Assembly (NCBI GenBank): GCA_023091735.1
Contig: JALKBU010000073.1
Span: 1 to 64,000, forward strand
Length of the DNA stretch: 64,000 bases
Direction of reading: 5' to 3'
Source: Trichomonas tenax
Lineage: Eukaryota > Parabasalia > Trichomonadida > Trichomonadidae
The translations under genes were made by a program, and so were the position numbers. Shown here one piece after another: positions 42,513 through 52,100 of the stretch. Position 1 is the first letter of the stretch; every line of letters starts with the position of its first letter. The notes under the pieces were generated by a model. It searched no databases, was not told the DNA's origin, and was given only the letters and a program-made list of their open reading frames with translations.

Positions 42513-45500
42513 ATGAACAAAACTTCAGCTGCAAAGTTTCGACAGAAGCTCAAAAACATGCAAAAAGAGTTAAACGAGAATGAAATGAATGCAGTTGGAG
42601 ATTTATTCAATGAATTGAACGAATTTATGCAAATTTCAATAATTGATTTAAGTTCTGAAGAGAAACAAATATATGCATTATCACAACATTTCATTTCTAA
42701 ATTCATTATTGACAATAAAACAGGCCAAATTCAACTAGAAACGAATATAAATTTGCTCGAAGTCCAAGAAATCAACTTAAATCAAGATTCGTTGAAAGTT
42801 ATTGCAGAAAATACAGAGTTTGCTATTAATTCAACAAAAATAATCGATTTTGCTAAAATTTTATATCGCAATCTTTCAATTATTCATTTTGCGCACTCTC
42901 AAAAGCAGAAACCACAAGTCTACAGTTACAATAAAACATTGCTACCGCCTTTTAATCCACCATTGTCGCTTGCACAAATATTTCAATTTTTCTATTCTTC
43001 GTTTTTATGCTATGAAAACCTGGTTTACACTCATCATCCGGTTCAGTACTTTCATTATTTGCTTTCAAATTCGATTCCTATTTTTGATTGTTCGAGATTG
43101 CCACAATTTGTGTCAAAATGTCTTCCAAGTGCATTATTCTCAATGATGTCATTTCCGAACATCAAAGGTGTTGTGTGTCATGATACACCATTTCAATTAA
43201 TTTATATTGCAATTTTACAAATGCTTTCTATTGCTCCAAAGAACCTTGGGCTGCTTCACGTCAATAACTGTGATGCAGACACATCAAAATTTGAAGATTT
43301 TTGTCAAGTTTTGAGTTCTCAAAAATTTCCATCTCTCGAATATATTGATATCTCTGACAACATCATTGATTCAATTCAGCCATTTGTTGAGTTGATAGGA
43401 TCAATTTCTAGTCCATTGGTTCATCTTGGACTCTCCAATTGCTGCTTGAATGAACAAACAACAACAATTCTCATTAAATCACTGAAAAGCAACGAAAACT
43501 TGGAAAATATCAAAGAGCTCAAAATCGGAGGCGCAGTTTTCAACAAAGTATCATTAAATGAATTCTCACAATTCTGTTCGAAAGCTAAGCTCTCGTATAT
43601 TGATATCTCTAATACTAATTTCACAGATCAACTCTTGAACATAATATTAAACACAAAACAACCAATCGAAAAACTTCAAATGTCGAATTGCAAAATCAAT
43701 GAATATTGTTATTCCAATATCCTCAAATTGATTCATTCCTCAACCACATTAAATTTCTTGGATATCAGCAACTGCCAGTTTTCAGGATCTCGCTTAGGAG
43801 ACATTATTTCAGCGATGGGACAACACAAAGATTCAACACTTATTATGGATGAAATCTTAATGGATGATTCTGCTGCTGTTGAAATTGCACGAGGATTCAT
43901 TTCGACACCTGCTGGAAATATCAAAAGGATTTCCCTCAAGAGATCGAATTTCACAAAAAGTTTGCAGAAACTTATAATAAGCATTGCTAAAACATTCCAA
44001 CTCGAAGAATTATATATCGATAATCCTTCTGAAGACTGTCAGCAGTTCGTTATTGATTTGTTGAACAGTGGTGTCAAGAGATTAAGTGCACAAAATACAA
44101 TATCGACTTATTCGATGAACGTTATTGATTCTTTAGTAACATGCAAATGCCAGTTTGTTGATCTTTCATTTAACAACATGACAGATGAAGAAGTCGTAAA
44201 GATAGTATCAGCAATCCAAACAAATCATAATTTGAGATCTGTAAAGATTTCTGGAAGTGTAATTGAAGAGAAGGAGACATTTGAGAAAATCGTGAATTTG
44301 TTCAACAAATATCCAAAGTGCACTGAAATGATGTTCAAAGGCAGTGATGACTTCGGTTTTGATAATTATCAGTACTTCTTGCAGATGTCTGAAGCAACTG
44401 ATTCTAATCGTGCTAAGAATGGTTTGAGTTTCGAGATATCAATCGATTCTAACTTTGATGAATTCATTAAGATCTCAAATTCATATTTAATGAATCAAAA
44501 CATTCACAAGCACTCTATTCTTGGTGATTCACTTGATCTTCCATATCCATTCAAGGAAGTGATTGAGAAGCAAAAACGTGGATCAAACGCAGATATAGTT
44601 TATGGACTTCCAGTTAGTCAGATCGATGATGAAAAGAATGAGGATCCATCACAATTGGTTTATCTCCAAAAGAAGAACATCAAGGTCGAAAAACTTGTTT
44701 ATAATGAGAATGATGGTCCATATTATGCAGTTTCTCCACTTGTCCAAGATATCAATGCTCAAGAACCAAAACAAAACTTCATCAATAATGAACTCAAAAC
44801 AGATGATGACGAAAATTACTCAACAGAAAAGATCGAACCTACACCAGCTAAAAAGAAACTTCCAGCGTTTGACTCATCGAGCGATGATGATTATAATGAA
44901 GCTGAAAACTTACATCAACTTCCTCAGTTCGATGATTCGAGTGAAACACATCCTCCAACAGCACAAACAGATGACTTAAAGAATGTTGCAAGATTAGAAT
45001 CAGATTACGATGACTCTGACATTGATGAATTCTTGAATACCAATGCAATGCCCGATTTCACTCCTGATATGTTTTCTAACTTGATTAATAATCCAAAACC
45101 AATTCAGCCATTATCAGATGATGAAATCAAGATGATTACAATTAATGATGAACCTAAAGAACAGTTCTTACCAACTCCAAAGTCATCAACAGCATCAGAA
45201 AAGCCAAAAAAGTCATCAACAGCTTCAGATAAGCAACCAAAGTCATCATCAGCGAGAAAGTCTTATCGTGCTTATAAATCTCTTGACGAAGAAGTCAATC
45301 TTTCAAGCGGAATTGCAGATGTTCCTCCACCTGATGATTCATCAGCAAACATTTCGAGTGGATACAAGAGACCAATGATGTATGAACGATTCTCTTTCTT
45401 GTATGATGAAGTAAAGAAGGAAAAGAAAGAAGAATTGTCACCTCAGATCAAAATAAAGAGCAGTGATGATGATTCGCCAAAACCATCTCCAGCAAAGCAA

Positions 45501-45677
45501 AAATCAAATATCAAGTCCCCAGCAGACAGAAAGCCACAGCCTTCCTCTAAAGTCACATTAAAGAAGCCATCGCCAGCAAGTAATAAGAATCAAATCAAAC
45601 CAAACAAAAGGAACGATAAAGATTTTTTGGCAATGGCCCTTTCTTCTCCAATCATTCTTAGTTCAGATGATGAATAA
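42513..45677 (+). CDS. Large RNI/CARMIL-type LRR protein with disordered C-terminal tail
   Basis: 1,054 residues, ATG 42513. Residues 1-120 are a helical/PH-like leader. Residues 225-640 are ribonuclease-inhibitor-like leucine-rich repeats of about 28-30 residues (LEYIDISDNIIDSIQPFVEL, VHLGLSNCCLNEQTTTILIK, LSYIDISNTNFTDQLLNIIL). Residues 760-1054 are disordered, with DSSSDDDYNEAEN, repeated KSSTASDK/EK and a Lys/Pro/Ser-rich end finishing in SSDDE. The order resembles CARMIL actin-capping regulators, but no capping-protein interaction motif was found. The stop sits in a TAAATG context. Likely cortical or cytoskeletal. Confidence 0.85.
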   Translation: MNKTSAAKFRQKLKNMQKELNENEMNAVGDLFNELNEFMQISIIDLSSEEKQIYALSQHFISKFIIDNKTGQIQLETNINLLEVQEINLNQDSLKVIAENTEFAINSTKIIDFAKILYRNLSIIHFAHSQKQKPQVYSYNKTLLPPFNPPLSLAQIFQFFYSSFLCYENLVYTHHPVQYFHYLLSNSIPIFDCSRLPQFVSKCLPSALFSMMSFPNIKGVVCHDTPFQLIYIAILQMLSIAPKNLGLLHVNNCDADTSKFEDFCQVLSSQKFPSLEYIDISDNIIDSIQPFVELIGSISSPLVHLGLSNCCLNEQTTTILIKSLKSNENLENIKELKIGGAVFNKVSLNEFSQFCSKAKLSYIDISNTNFTDQLLNIILNTKQPIEKLQMSNCKINEYCYSNILKLIHSSTTLNFLDISNCQFSGSRLGDIISAMGQHKDSTLIMDEILMDDSAAVEIARGFISTPAGNIKRISLKRSNFTKSLQKLIISIAKTFQLEELYIDNPSEDCQQFVIDLLNSGVKRLSAQNTISTYSMNVIDSLVTCKCQFVDLSFNNMTDEEVVKIVSAIQTNHNLRSVKISGSVIEEKETFEKIVNLFNKYPKCTEMMFKGSDDFGFDNYQYFLQMSEATDSNRAKNGLSFEISIDSNFDEFIKISNSYLMNQNIHKHSILGDSLDLPYPFKEVIEKQKRGSNADIVYGLPVSQIDDEKNEDPSQLVYLQKKNIKVEKLVYNENDGPYYAVSPLVQDINAQEPKQNFINNELKTDDDENYSTEKIEPTPAKKKLPAFDSSSDDDYNEAENLHQLPQFDDSSETHPPTAQTDDLKNVARLESDYDDSDIDEFLNTNAMPDFTPDMFSNLINNPKPIQPLSDDEIKMITINDEPKEQFLPTPKSSTASEKPKKSSTASDKQPKSSSARKSYRAYKSLDEEVNLSSGIADVPPPDDSSANISSGYKRPMMYERFSFLYDEVKKEKKEELSPQIKIKSSDDDSPKPSPAKQKSNIKSPADRKPQPSSKVTLKKPSPASNKNQIKPNKRNDKDFLAMALSSPIILSSDDE

Positions 45678-45713
45678 ATGTTCCATTGTTTTTGTAATTA
45701 AAACTTTCTACTT

Positions 45714-46760
45714 TTATATACTGAATGTAGTATTTAATATCAAAATTAACGTATTCAATCTAAGATTTGTTCGACAAACACTACAAACAATAAAATCGGA
45801 AGCTAATGTGATTTTGACAAATCCATTCCCATATTGTGTGGATGTGTTACCTTTCAGCAAAATAGTATCAAAGAAAACATATCCGGAATAGTGATTTGGT
45901 TGTCCTGTGTGGATGATATTATTCGATTGAGATTGTTTTGAAATTGCATCACATTGAGGATGTCCTGATATGAATGAAGAAGCGGAACTTCCAACACTAA
46001 CTCTACAATCTATAGAAGAGCCACCTCCACCACCATAATATCCTCCGCCGGATGCTGATCCCCAACAATCTATTTCAGAACTTGGAGAACCTCCAATTCC
46101 AAATTTTCCATTTTCACCATTCTTTAGTGAACTGTCACTTGAAGTCGAACCAATTCCTGGCTGAGTCTGTTTTGCACCAATAGAATTTGTAAGAGTTCCA
46201 GTTGGTGTGCATGTTGGATTATCCCCATATGTTCCATTATCGCCTATGATTGCGCCTCCATGTGGACCTTGAATGAATCCCATATGGTATTGAGATCCAG
46301 TCCCACCTGCAGCAACCATTATTCGCGACATAAGAGATGCAAAATTATCCCATTCACCAGAAATAGTTCTCATATCTGTTGCTCCACCACCGGAGCCCGC
46401 ATAATTTCTTTGGCAATTGCTACCGTGGCCTCCTCCATTAAAAGTTCGAGGCCCATTTGCATCACCTTTCTCGCCTAAATAAAAGAAGAATGTTTCAGAA
46501 TGAGCAATGCCAATTGCACCGCTTGAGTAGGCGCCACGGCCGCCGTTGTTTGAACCTATTACAATTCCGCCGCCTGATGCACCAATCATCTCAATGCGAT
46601 ATATTTCCGGCTTAAAAATAACTTTGTAAGGACTACATTGAGAGCCTAAAGTGCAAGGATAATCTAATGTAACGCTCCTTCCATCACTACTCCACATGAT
46701 ACTTGTATTACCACGAGATGGATATAGTAAATCGATTGATACAAATTTCTTAATATTCAT
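45714..46760 (-). CDS. ALK-type glycine-rich protein
   Basis: 348 residues from ATG 46760. The motif SVTLDYPCTLGSQCSPY near residue 30 and then YRIEMIGASGGG mark the trichomonad family related to the glycine-rich region of ALK/LTK receptors. Gly clusters follow (GGGHGSNC, GSGGGATDMR, GGGYYGGGGGSS) with a final GYVFFDTILLKG strand. There is no signal peptide and the usual C-terminal membrane span and cytosolic tail are missing: it ends about 30 residues after the last domain strand. Convergent with the LRR gene; the two ends are 36 bases apart. Possibly truncated. Confidence 0.8.
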   Translation of the reverse strand: MNIKKFVSIDLLYPSRGNTSIMWSSDGRSVTLDYPCTLGSQCSPYKVIFKPEIYRIEMIGASGGGIVIGSNNGGRGAYSSGAIGIAHSETFFFYLGEKGDANGPRTFNGGGHGSNCQRNYAGSGGGATDMRTISGEWDNFASLMSRIMVAAGGTGSQYHMGFIQGPHGGAIIGDNGTYGDNPTCTPTGTLTNSIGAKQTQPGIGSTSSDSSLKNGENGKFGIGGSPSSEIDCWGSASGGGYYGGGGGSSIDCRVSVGSSASSFISGHPQCDAISKQSQSNNIIHTGQPNHYSGYVFFDTILLKGNTSTQYGNGFVKITLASDFIVCSVCRTNLRLNTLILILNTTFSI

Positions 46761-46900
46761 TCATTTAAACACTTATCGTACAGATGAACGTATATCACTA
46801 TTTATATAATAGATGTGATTAAGTCACAAAAGCAATTGCTTTCATGATTTTAAGATGATGGGCATCAAAAATGCACTTTTCAAAAATACCTTGTTGTTGC

Positions 46901-47512
46901 TTACCGAAATTTGTCACGAAAAAGTGACATTATCTGACATGTAAACACAAATATTTGACAAATAAATATTTACGTGGCGTGTGATTATAAATGATTATTG
47001 GAAGAATGATATCCTATATTTGTTTAAATTTACTTTGAAAAGAAAAATTAAGTGCTTGATTGGCACTGGTATCCAAAATGCTAGCAATCCAGTCCACAGT
47101 TCTTCCTTTCAGAAGCATTCTGTAAAGTAAATCGCTGATTATTTCGAAAATCGAGTCTGAAAGGAAGAACTGTGGACCGGATTGCTAGTACCTTGGCTAC
47201 AAGTCCCAATCAAGCATTTAATTTTGCTCTTCAGAGGCATTCTGAAGTGGAAATCTTTGATTTCTTAATGATGGCGTATGAAAGGAAGATCGGTGAGTTT
47301 AGCTACTAACATGCGTGGTTCCTGTGTCAATGCAGTCCCCAGTTCTTCCCGTCAGACGCGATTTTGAAATAAAAACTAATACATAATTTGAACGATTATA
47401 GGACTTTACATGTCAAAATATTAATATTTTGACAAATAAACGGGAGATCACAATAACTTTACATGTCAGATAAAATTACTTTTTATGTCACTTTTTCATT
47501 GTAACTTTCAGT
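46901..47512. mobile_element. TIR element of about 0.6 kb carrying hairpin repeats
   Basis: The left end (46901-46966) and right end (about 47455-47512) are imperfect inverted repeats sharing AAAAAGTGACAT and TATCTGACATGTAAA; the right copy has about 12 extra bases between these words. Between them are TTTGACAAATAAA words, the 69-bp foldback at 47044-47225 and partial copies of its arms. The GACTTTACATGTCAAAA word at 47402-47418 also occurs in the element at 22659-23005, so the two are related. No coding capacity. Confidence 0.65.
47044..47225. repeat. Long foldback with 69-bp arms
   Basis: Arms 47044-47112 and 47157-47225 are reverse complements with roughly ten mismatches over 69 positions, including a perfect 21-base run at the inner end. 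The 44-base loop starts AAGCATTCTG. The loop plus right-arm start is repeated in direct orientation from 47230 (AGAGGCATTCTG, then GAAAGGAAGA) and the left-arm end again near 47333-47356, giving a period of about 121. Confidence 0.9.
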
Positions 47513-47716
47513 ACGTGAGAATTGGAAATGTGTCTAAATTAAGCTTCATTTCAAAATGTTCAAAGCAATTTTTCGCGAGGTAGGCAACTAATTCCAACAT
47601 TTGCCTGTGATTCACCGAAATTGTTTGTGTAAAATGGGTCATTCTAAATGATTTTTTTTGAAAGATCTCAGTGTTTTTTCCATCAGTTTTTATTTAGGCC
47701 ATTAAATTTTGTTGTC

Positions 47717-47846
47717 AATAGTCATATGACTAAACTTCTTTTTTTAATCTAGGTACTCCTCTCAATTTTTTCAAGGGGTCCCCTCAATATTGTGAGGAAC
47801 ACGCCCGTAGAGTGCCTAGATTAAAAAATGTAGTTTATGAATATTA
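47717..47846. repeat. Foldback with about 37-bp arms
   Basis: TTTTTTAATCTAGG(T)ACTC at about 47740-47758 pairs with GAGTGCCTAGATTAAAAAA at 47810-47828, and pairing extends outward (TAAACT/AGTTTA). A GGGGTCCCC palindrome lies near the tip. It sits just upstream of the broken lipase gene. Confidence 0.85.
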
Positions 47847-47921
47847 TTCAGCGAATTGTTTTGCCTTTAATGTGTCAATTTTTTATAACCGCTGTCAGAT
47901 CTAATTATACAAAGTACTGTA

Positions 47922-49031
47922 ATGTTTTTAGTCAACGAATTAACTTTCGCACTGCTAAACAGGACGATAGATATGTGCGATTGGGCCAGTAGCGGTGCTT
48001 TTCCACCAGGCGGAATCATTTACAATTACGAAGATAATAAATTATATTATCCAAGTCATTACCTATTCAACGATACAGATGTCCTCTATGTTATCACTCG
48101 TGCAACATTTTCAGCTGTCGATTGGCAAATTGATTTTGCAATCCAAGAAGTTGATGGAATATTCGGAAACAGAACATTTAAATCTCATAGAGGATTCTAT
48201 TACTCCGCAACACATATTAAAAACTTTAACGGAAAAACTATTTCACAGGAGCAAGTCTCGGATGAACATGCGCCGCAGTTTTAGCTCATCTTGCTCTCGC
48301 AGACCAGGATTTAGCTGGAAAAGACATCATGGCTATTGGATTCGCTAGTGCTCCATGCATGGAATACATTCCACCAGAAATACAAGAGAGAACATTGTTA
48401 TTTGTAAATCAAGATGATATTATCACAACTGTCTCTATTCCAAACATTTATGATTTGTATATTAACTCAATCGAACGTAACAACTTCTCAGACCAATTGT
48501 TGCAGGATATTGACGATATCAATTCGACATCTAATCTTTTGCGTGCTGCTAAGAACTTGGCCCATCAATACATAGATATAATTGCAGGTTTTGTTAACAA
48601 CTATCATCAAGACAAAAATCAAGTCAAAGTTAGATGCTTATGAGGCAAAATCATGAGATTAACGGTCAACAGCACAAGCTGCTATTTCAATGAAATTATG
48701 ATAAACGCTACATCATTGAATACAGTTCATTTGTTGGGAATTGCGTTCGATGATCATCCATTGAGTGGATATAGAGCAAAAACTTGGATTCTCGAATTTT
48801 GCAACAATATTGATGATGGAGGAAATGATGACGATAATCCAGGCAATCAAACAACTAATCATGATATGATTAAGCGTACGATATATTATGAAACTGTTGC
48901 TGCCCATGGGCTTTGTAATTGTAGCCCTTGTAATAGTATTAATAATTGTAATCGTCAAAAACCAACATCATTTTCCTAGTGCAGCAAGTGTTCCTTTCAG
49001 TGAAGAACCTCAATATAACTATTTAGAATAA
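47922..49031 (+). pseudogene. Class 3 lipase with C-terminal membrane anchor, inactivated
   Basis: The segments read as one alpha/beta-hydrolase of the fungal class 3 lipase type. DWQIDFAIQEV and SHRGFYYSA precede the nucleophile elbow, seen as GASLG at about 48248-48262. The GHSLGG box has lost His and is followed by an in-frame TGA (48263). Then come CAAVLAHLALADQDLAG, GFASAPCMEY, the Asp strand VNQDDIITTV and the terminal His context DDHPLSGYR (about 48755). Lesions: a frame change near 48235, TGA 48263, TGA 48641 and a frame change near 48900, after which MGFVIVALVIVLIIVIV and a tail with EEPQYNYLE follow to TAA 49029-49031. The N terminus is uncertain. Confidence 0.75.
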
Positions 49032-49134
49032 AGATATTCATAATTAGACCTATATTTTCACCTAAATTTTGATGATATGTAGAAATGTTTCTCAAAGGAC
49101 GTCAATATGATTATATAAAATAAAATAAATGTAT

Positions 49135-52100
49135 TTACTTATCATAATTAAATTCGGATATATTAAAAGAAAGCTTTTCGTTGATCTTCAAAATTGCAGA
49201 TTTGAAATATCTGTAAACTTTCGAACCAACAACATTAGAAATTATTGAGCCAGTTTTGCTGACTTCGATAATATCAACACTTTCGAGTGGAGACTGCTGG
49301 ATTGATTCTATTTCTTGTCCTGTAATCCTGTAAACCTTAACTGCAAACTGATATGTTGAAGGAACGCCAATAGCGACGCATTCGATGCAAGAAACCAAAA
49401 CGCATTTTCGTGCCGAGATGATTTTTTCTGTTTGAATCTCAGAGATAACTGTGCCAATGGAATCATAAACGACAATCTTCGATTCTCCGACGCATGCAAC
49501 ACATCCACTCTTGTAGACAAACAATCCATTTGTAACATCAACAGATCTGATCGATGTTATAAAGTCTCCTTCAATAGTTGCAAAAATAAGAGTGTTATCA
49601 ACATCAACACTGCAAATAAGTCCGGAATCAACTGACATTGAGAGTTTCTTGATCTCGCAGGTATGATATGTCATTGTCTTAATAAATGCACATTCTGGTA
49701 ATGACCAAATATGGACATCGCCAATATCGCCACCAGTCAATAAGATCCTGTTTCCAGCGATCGAAGCTGCTGTAACATATGAAGTTCTGTGTTGAACATA
49801 TGTTAATCTGTTCTCTACGAAGTTCTGAACAACAACGAATGGCTCTGGATAATGCGCATCCTTTTCTGACAGATACACTGCGATATTTAATGGTTGGGAA
49901 ACGCCGACAATCTTCCTTGAAACCAAAAATCCGCTATATATGCGTTTCTTGTAAAATCCTTGTCCATTTAATGTTATTCCGAATTGCTTCTTGAAATAAA
50001 TGATCTGGAAGATGCCACTATTCATATTATTGCGTTCTGTTGAATCAAGAATTTTCTCTCTTGACTTGTGGCTGCTGTTGAAAAGCCTTGGAATCGGGCA
50101 CCAAACTGTTTCAAAAGCATGCAAAGAATCATCATTATCATGCAAAAATTCTCCGTACATTTCTTTGTTGCCTCTTGCTGTGCCGTACATCATGTCAAAC
50201 CATTTGTGGATCGACTTGCTTGAATTGAGCTCTAAGAATAGCTTGTGTATCTCAACAAAGTTAACAGCATTACAATACTTGTTTGAAGGATCGATGTAAG
50301 CCCAATCAGGAAGTTTAACGTCTGCATTCTCGCTAGGATCATAGTGTTTCCATAATGGCTTTTGATATCTATTTAACAAGAATTGATAAAATGAGAAATA
50401 TTCTGGTAGGCATTCGGTCTTATTTTGAGTACTATTATGAACATGCTGGAAAATTCTTTCCTTTACTTCAAAATCTCTTTGGAATGCAAGATATGATTCA
50501 TAAAATGGAGTCAATCTTATGAATGTAACAAGAACTTGGTAAATACTCATATATCCATAATTATCAATCGTTCCGTGATCAAGGAAATTTTTAACTCTGT
50601 TTTGATCTATGTTTGCATAACCAAGATTTCTTGGTCGCAATTTATTGAAATCATCAAATATCCATGGGAAGAACGGATAAGCTGAAAAGTTGTTGTATGA
50701 TCTGCCACACAACATATTGAGATAAGTTAAATACTCAAATGTTGATATTTCTCCATTGGTCCATTTGTCCATAATCTTTAGATCATCAACGAGTTTTGTA
50801 ATATCATTGAGATATTTTCCTTGAAGAATAACTGTTTCTTTGTTTTCATATTCACGCGAATTAAGATTTCTGAGACTTCGGAATAAATCAAATTTGTTAT
50901 TTATGACAGGAATTCGATCGTGTGATTGATGAGACCAGATTTCATTGATATACCAAACAAATGAATCACGCTGCTCCTTGCTTGGATGAATAATAAATAA
51001 GGAAGGCTTGAAAGCACTGTAAATTTCGCAGGCTAAATCTTGATTGAAATATTTAACATTCATAATGAATTCAATCTCATCAATACGAAGATCTTCATAA
51101 AAATGACAATTTGTATTAGAAACGCCTTCAAACGTAATTGTGAATTTATCGAAGTTAATATTTTGGTCACCAAAGAATGGATCGGCGAAGATTCCTTTAA
51201 TTGTGCATACGTATGCACCCTGTTTTGGAATTGGAGGATTTGTCTCAACTGAAGCAATAAATTTTGAATAATCCACTTCATTGATGGATCTTCCACCTTT
51301 GCGATTTGTTAATGATGAAACTGAAAATGTTGGCTTGATATTGAAATCATGCATGCATGAACCATTGGTCTTCATGATTAACTCAACATCATTGATTTGG
51401 CTTCGATGGAATTCTTGACCTCTTGAAGACTTTGAAGCAGTATATTCATTATGGTATTTATCGTAGGCATTATAAAATTGTTGTTGTAGATATGATTCAG
51501 CTATTGGTTTATCACTTCCTAATGAATGATCAATCGTTAAATTCGGCTTTGCCTTATTAATCTCTTGCGATAATTCATTGATGTATTTTTCTTCATTCAT
51601 CAATGTATTAAATACAGCAAATGGTTCGAAGTTTGGATTGTAATATCTCGATAATTTTGTAGGTAATTCTAAATCGATAATTCTTGTGAAATTAGAAATG
51701 CACTGCAATTGAATGCCTCTTGTACAAAACTGCATTTTCTCAACAATTATATCACGATATACAGCAACTTCTTCAATTCTAGTTGAGATTTGTGAAAATT
51801 CATAAAGGAGATCAATACACAAATAGATCATTTCGAAAGATTGATTGAAAATCATGACCTGTTTGCCATCATATAAATCGATACTATCAAGAAGCAATTT
51901 GATCAAAGATTCATCTCTTGTGGAATACTTTTTAATTGTAACCTGAATGTCGAAATTTTGGACCTCAAGGAAGGGATTGGTTAAAAACTTCTTAATCGGT
52001 TTGCCAGAAAGCTGAGTATTGCGCATTATCAATGGAATAGCAACGGATAATAATTTATCAAGATGTCCCTTTATCGATTCTTTTGGAATGTTCTTGAGTA

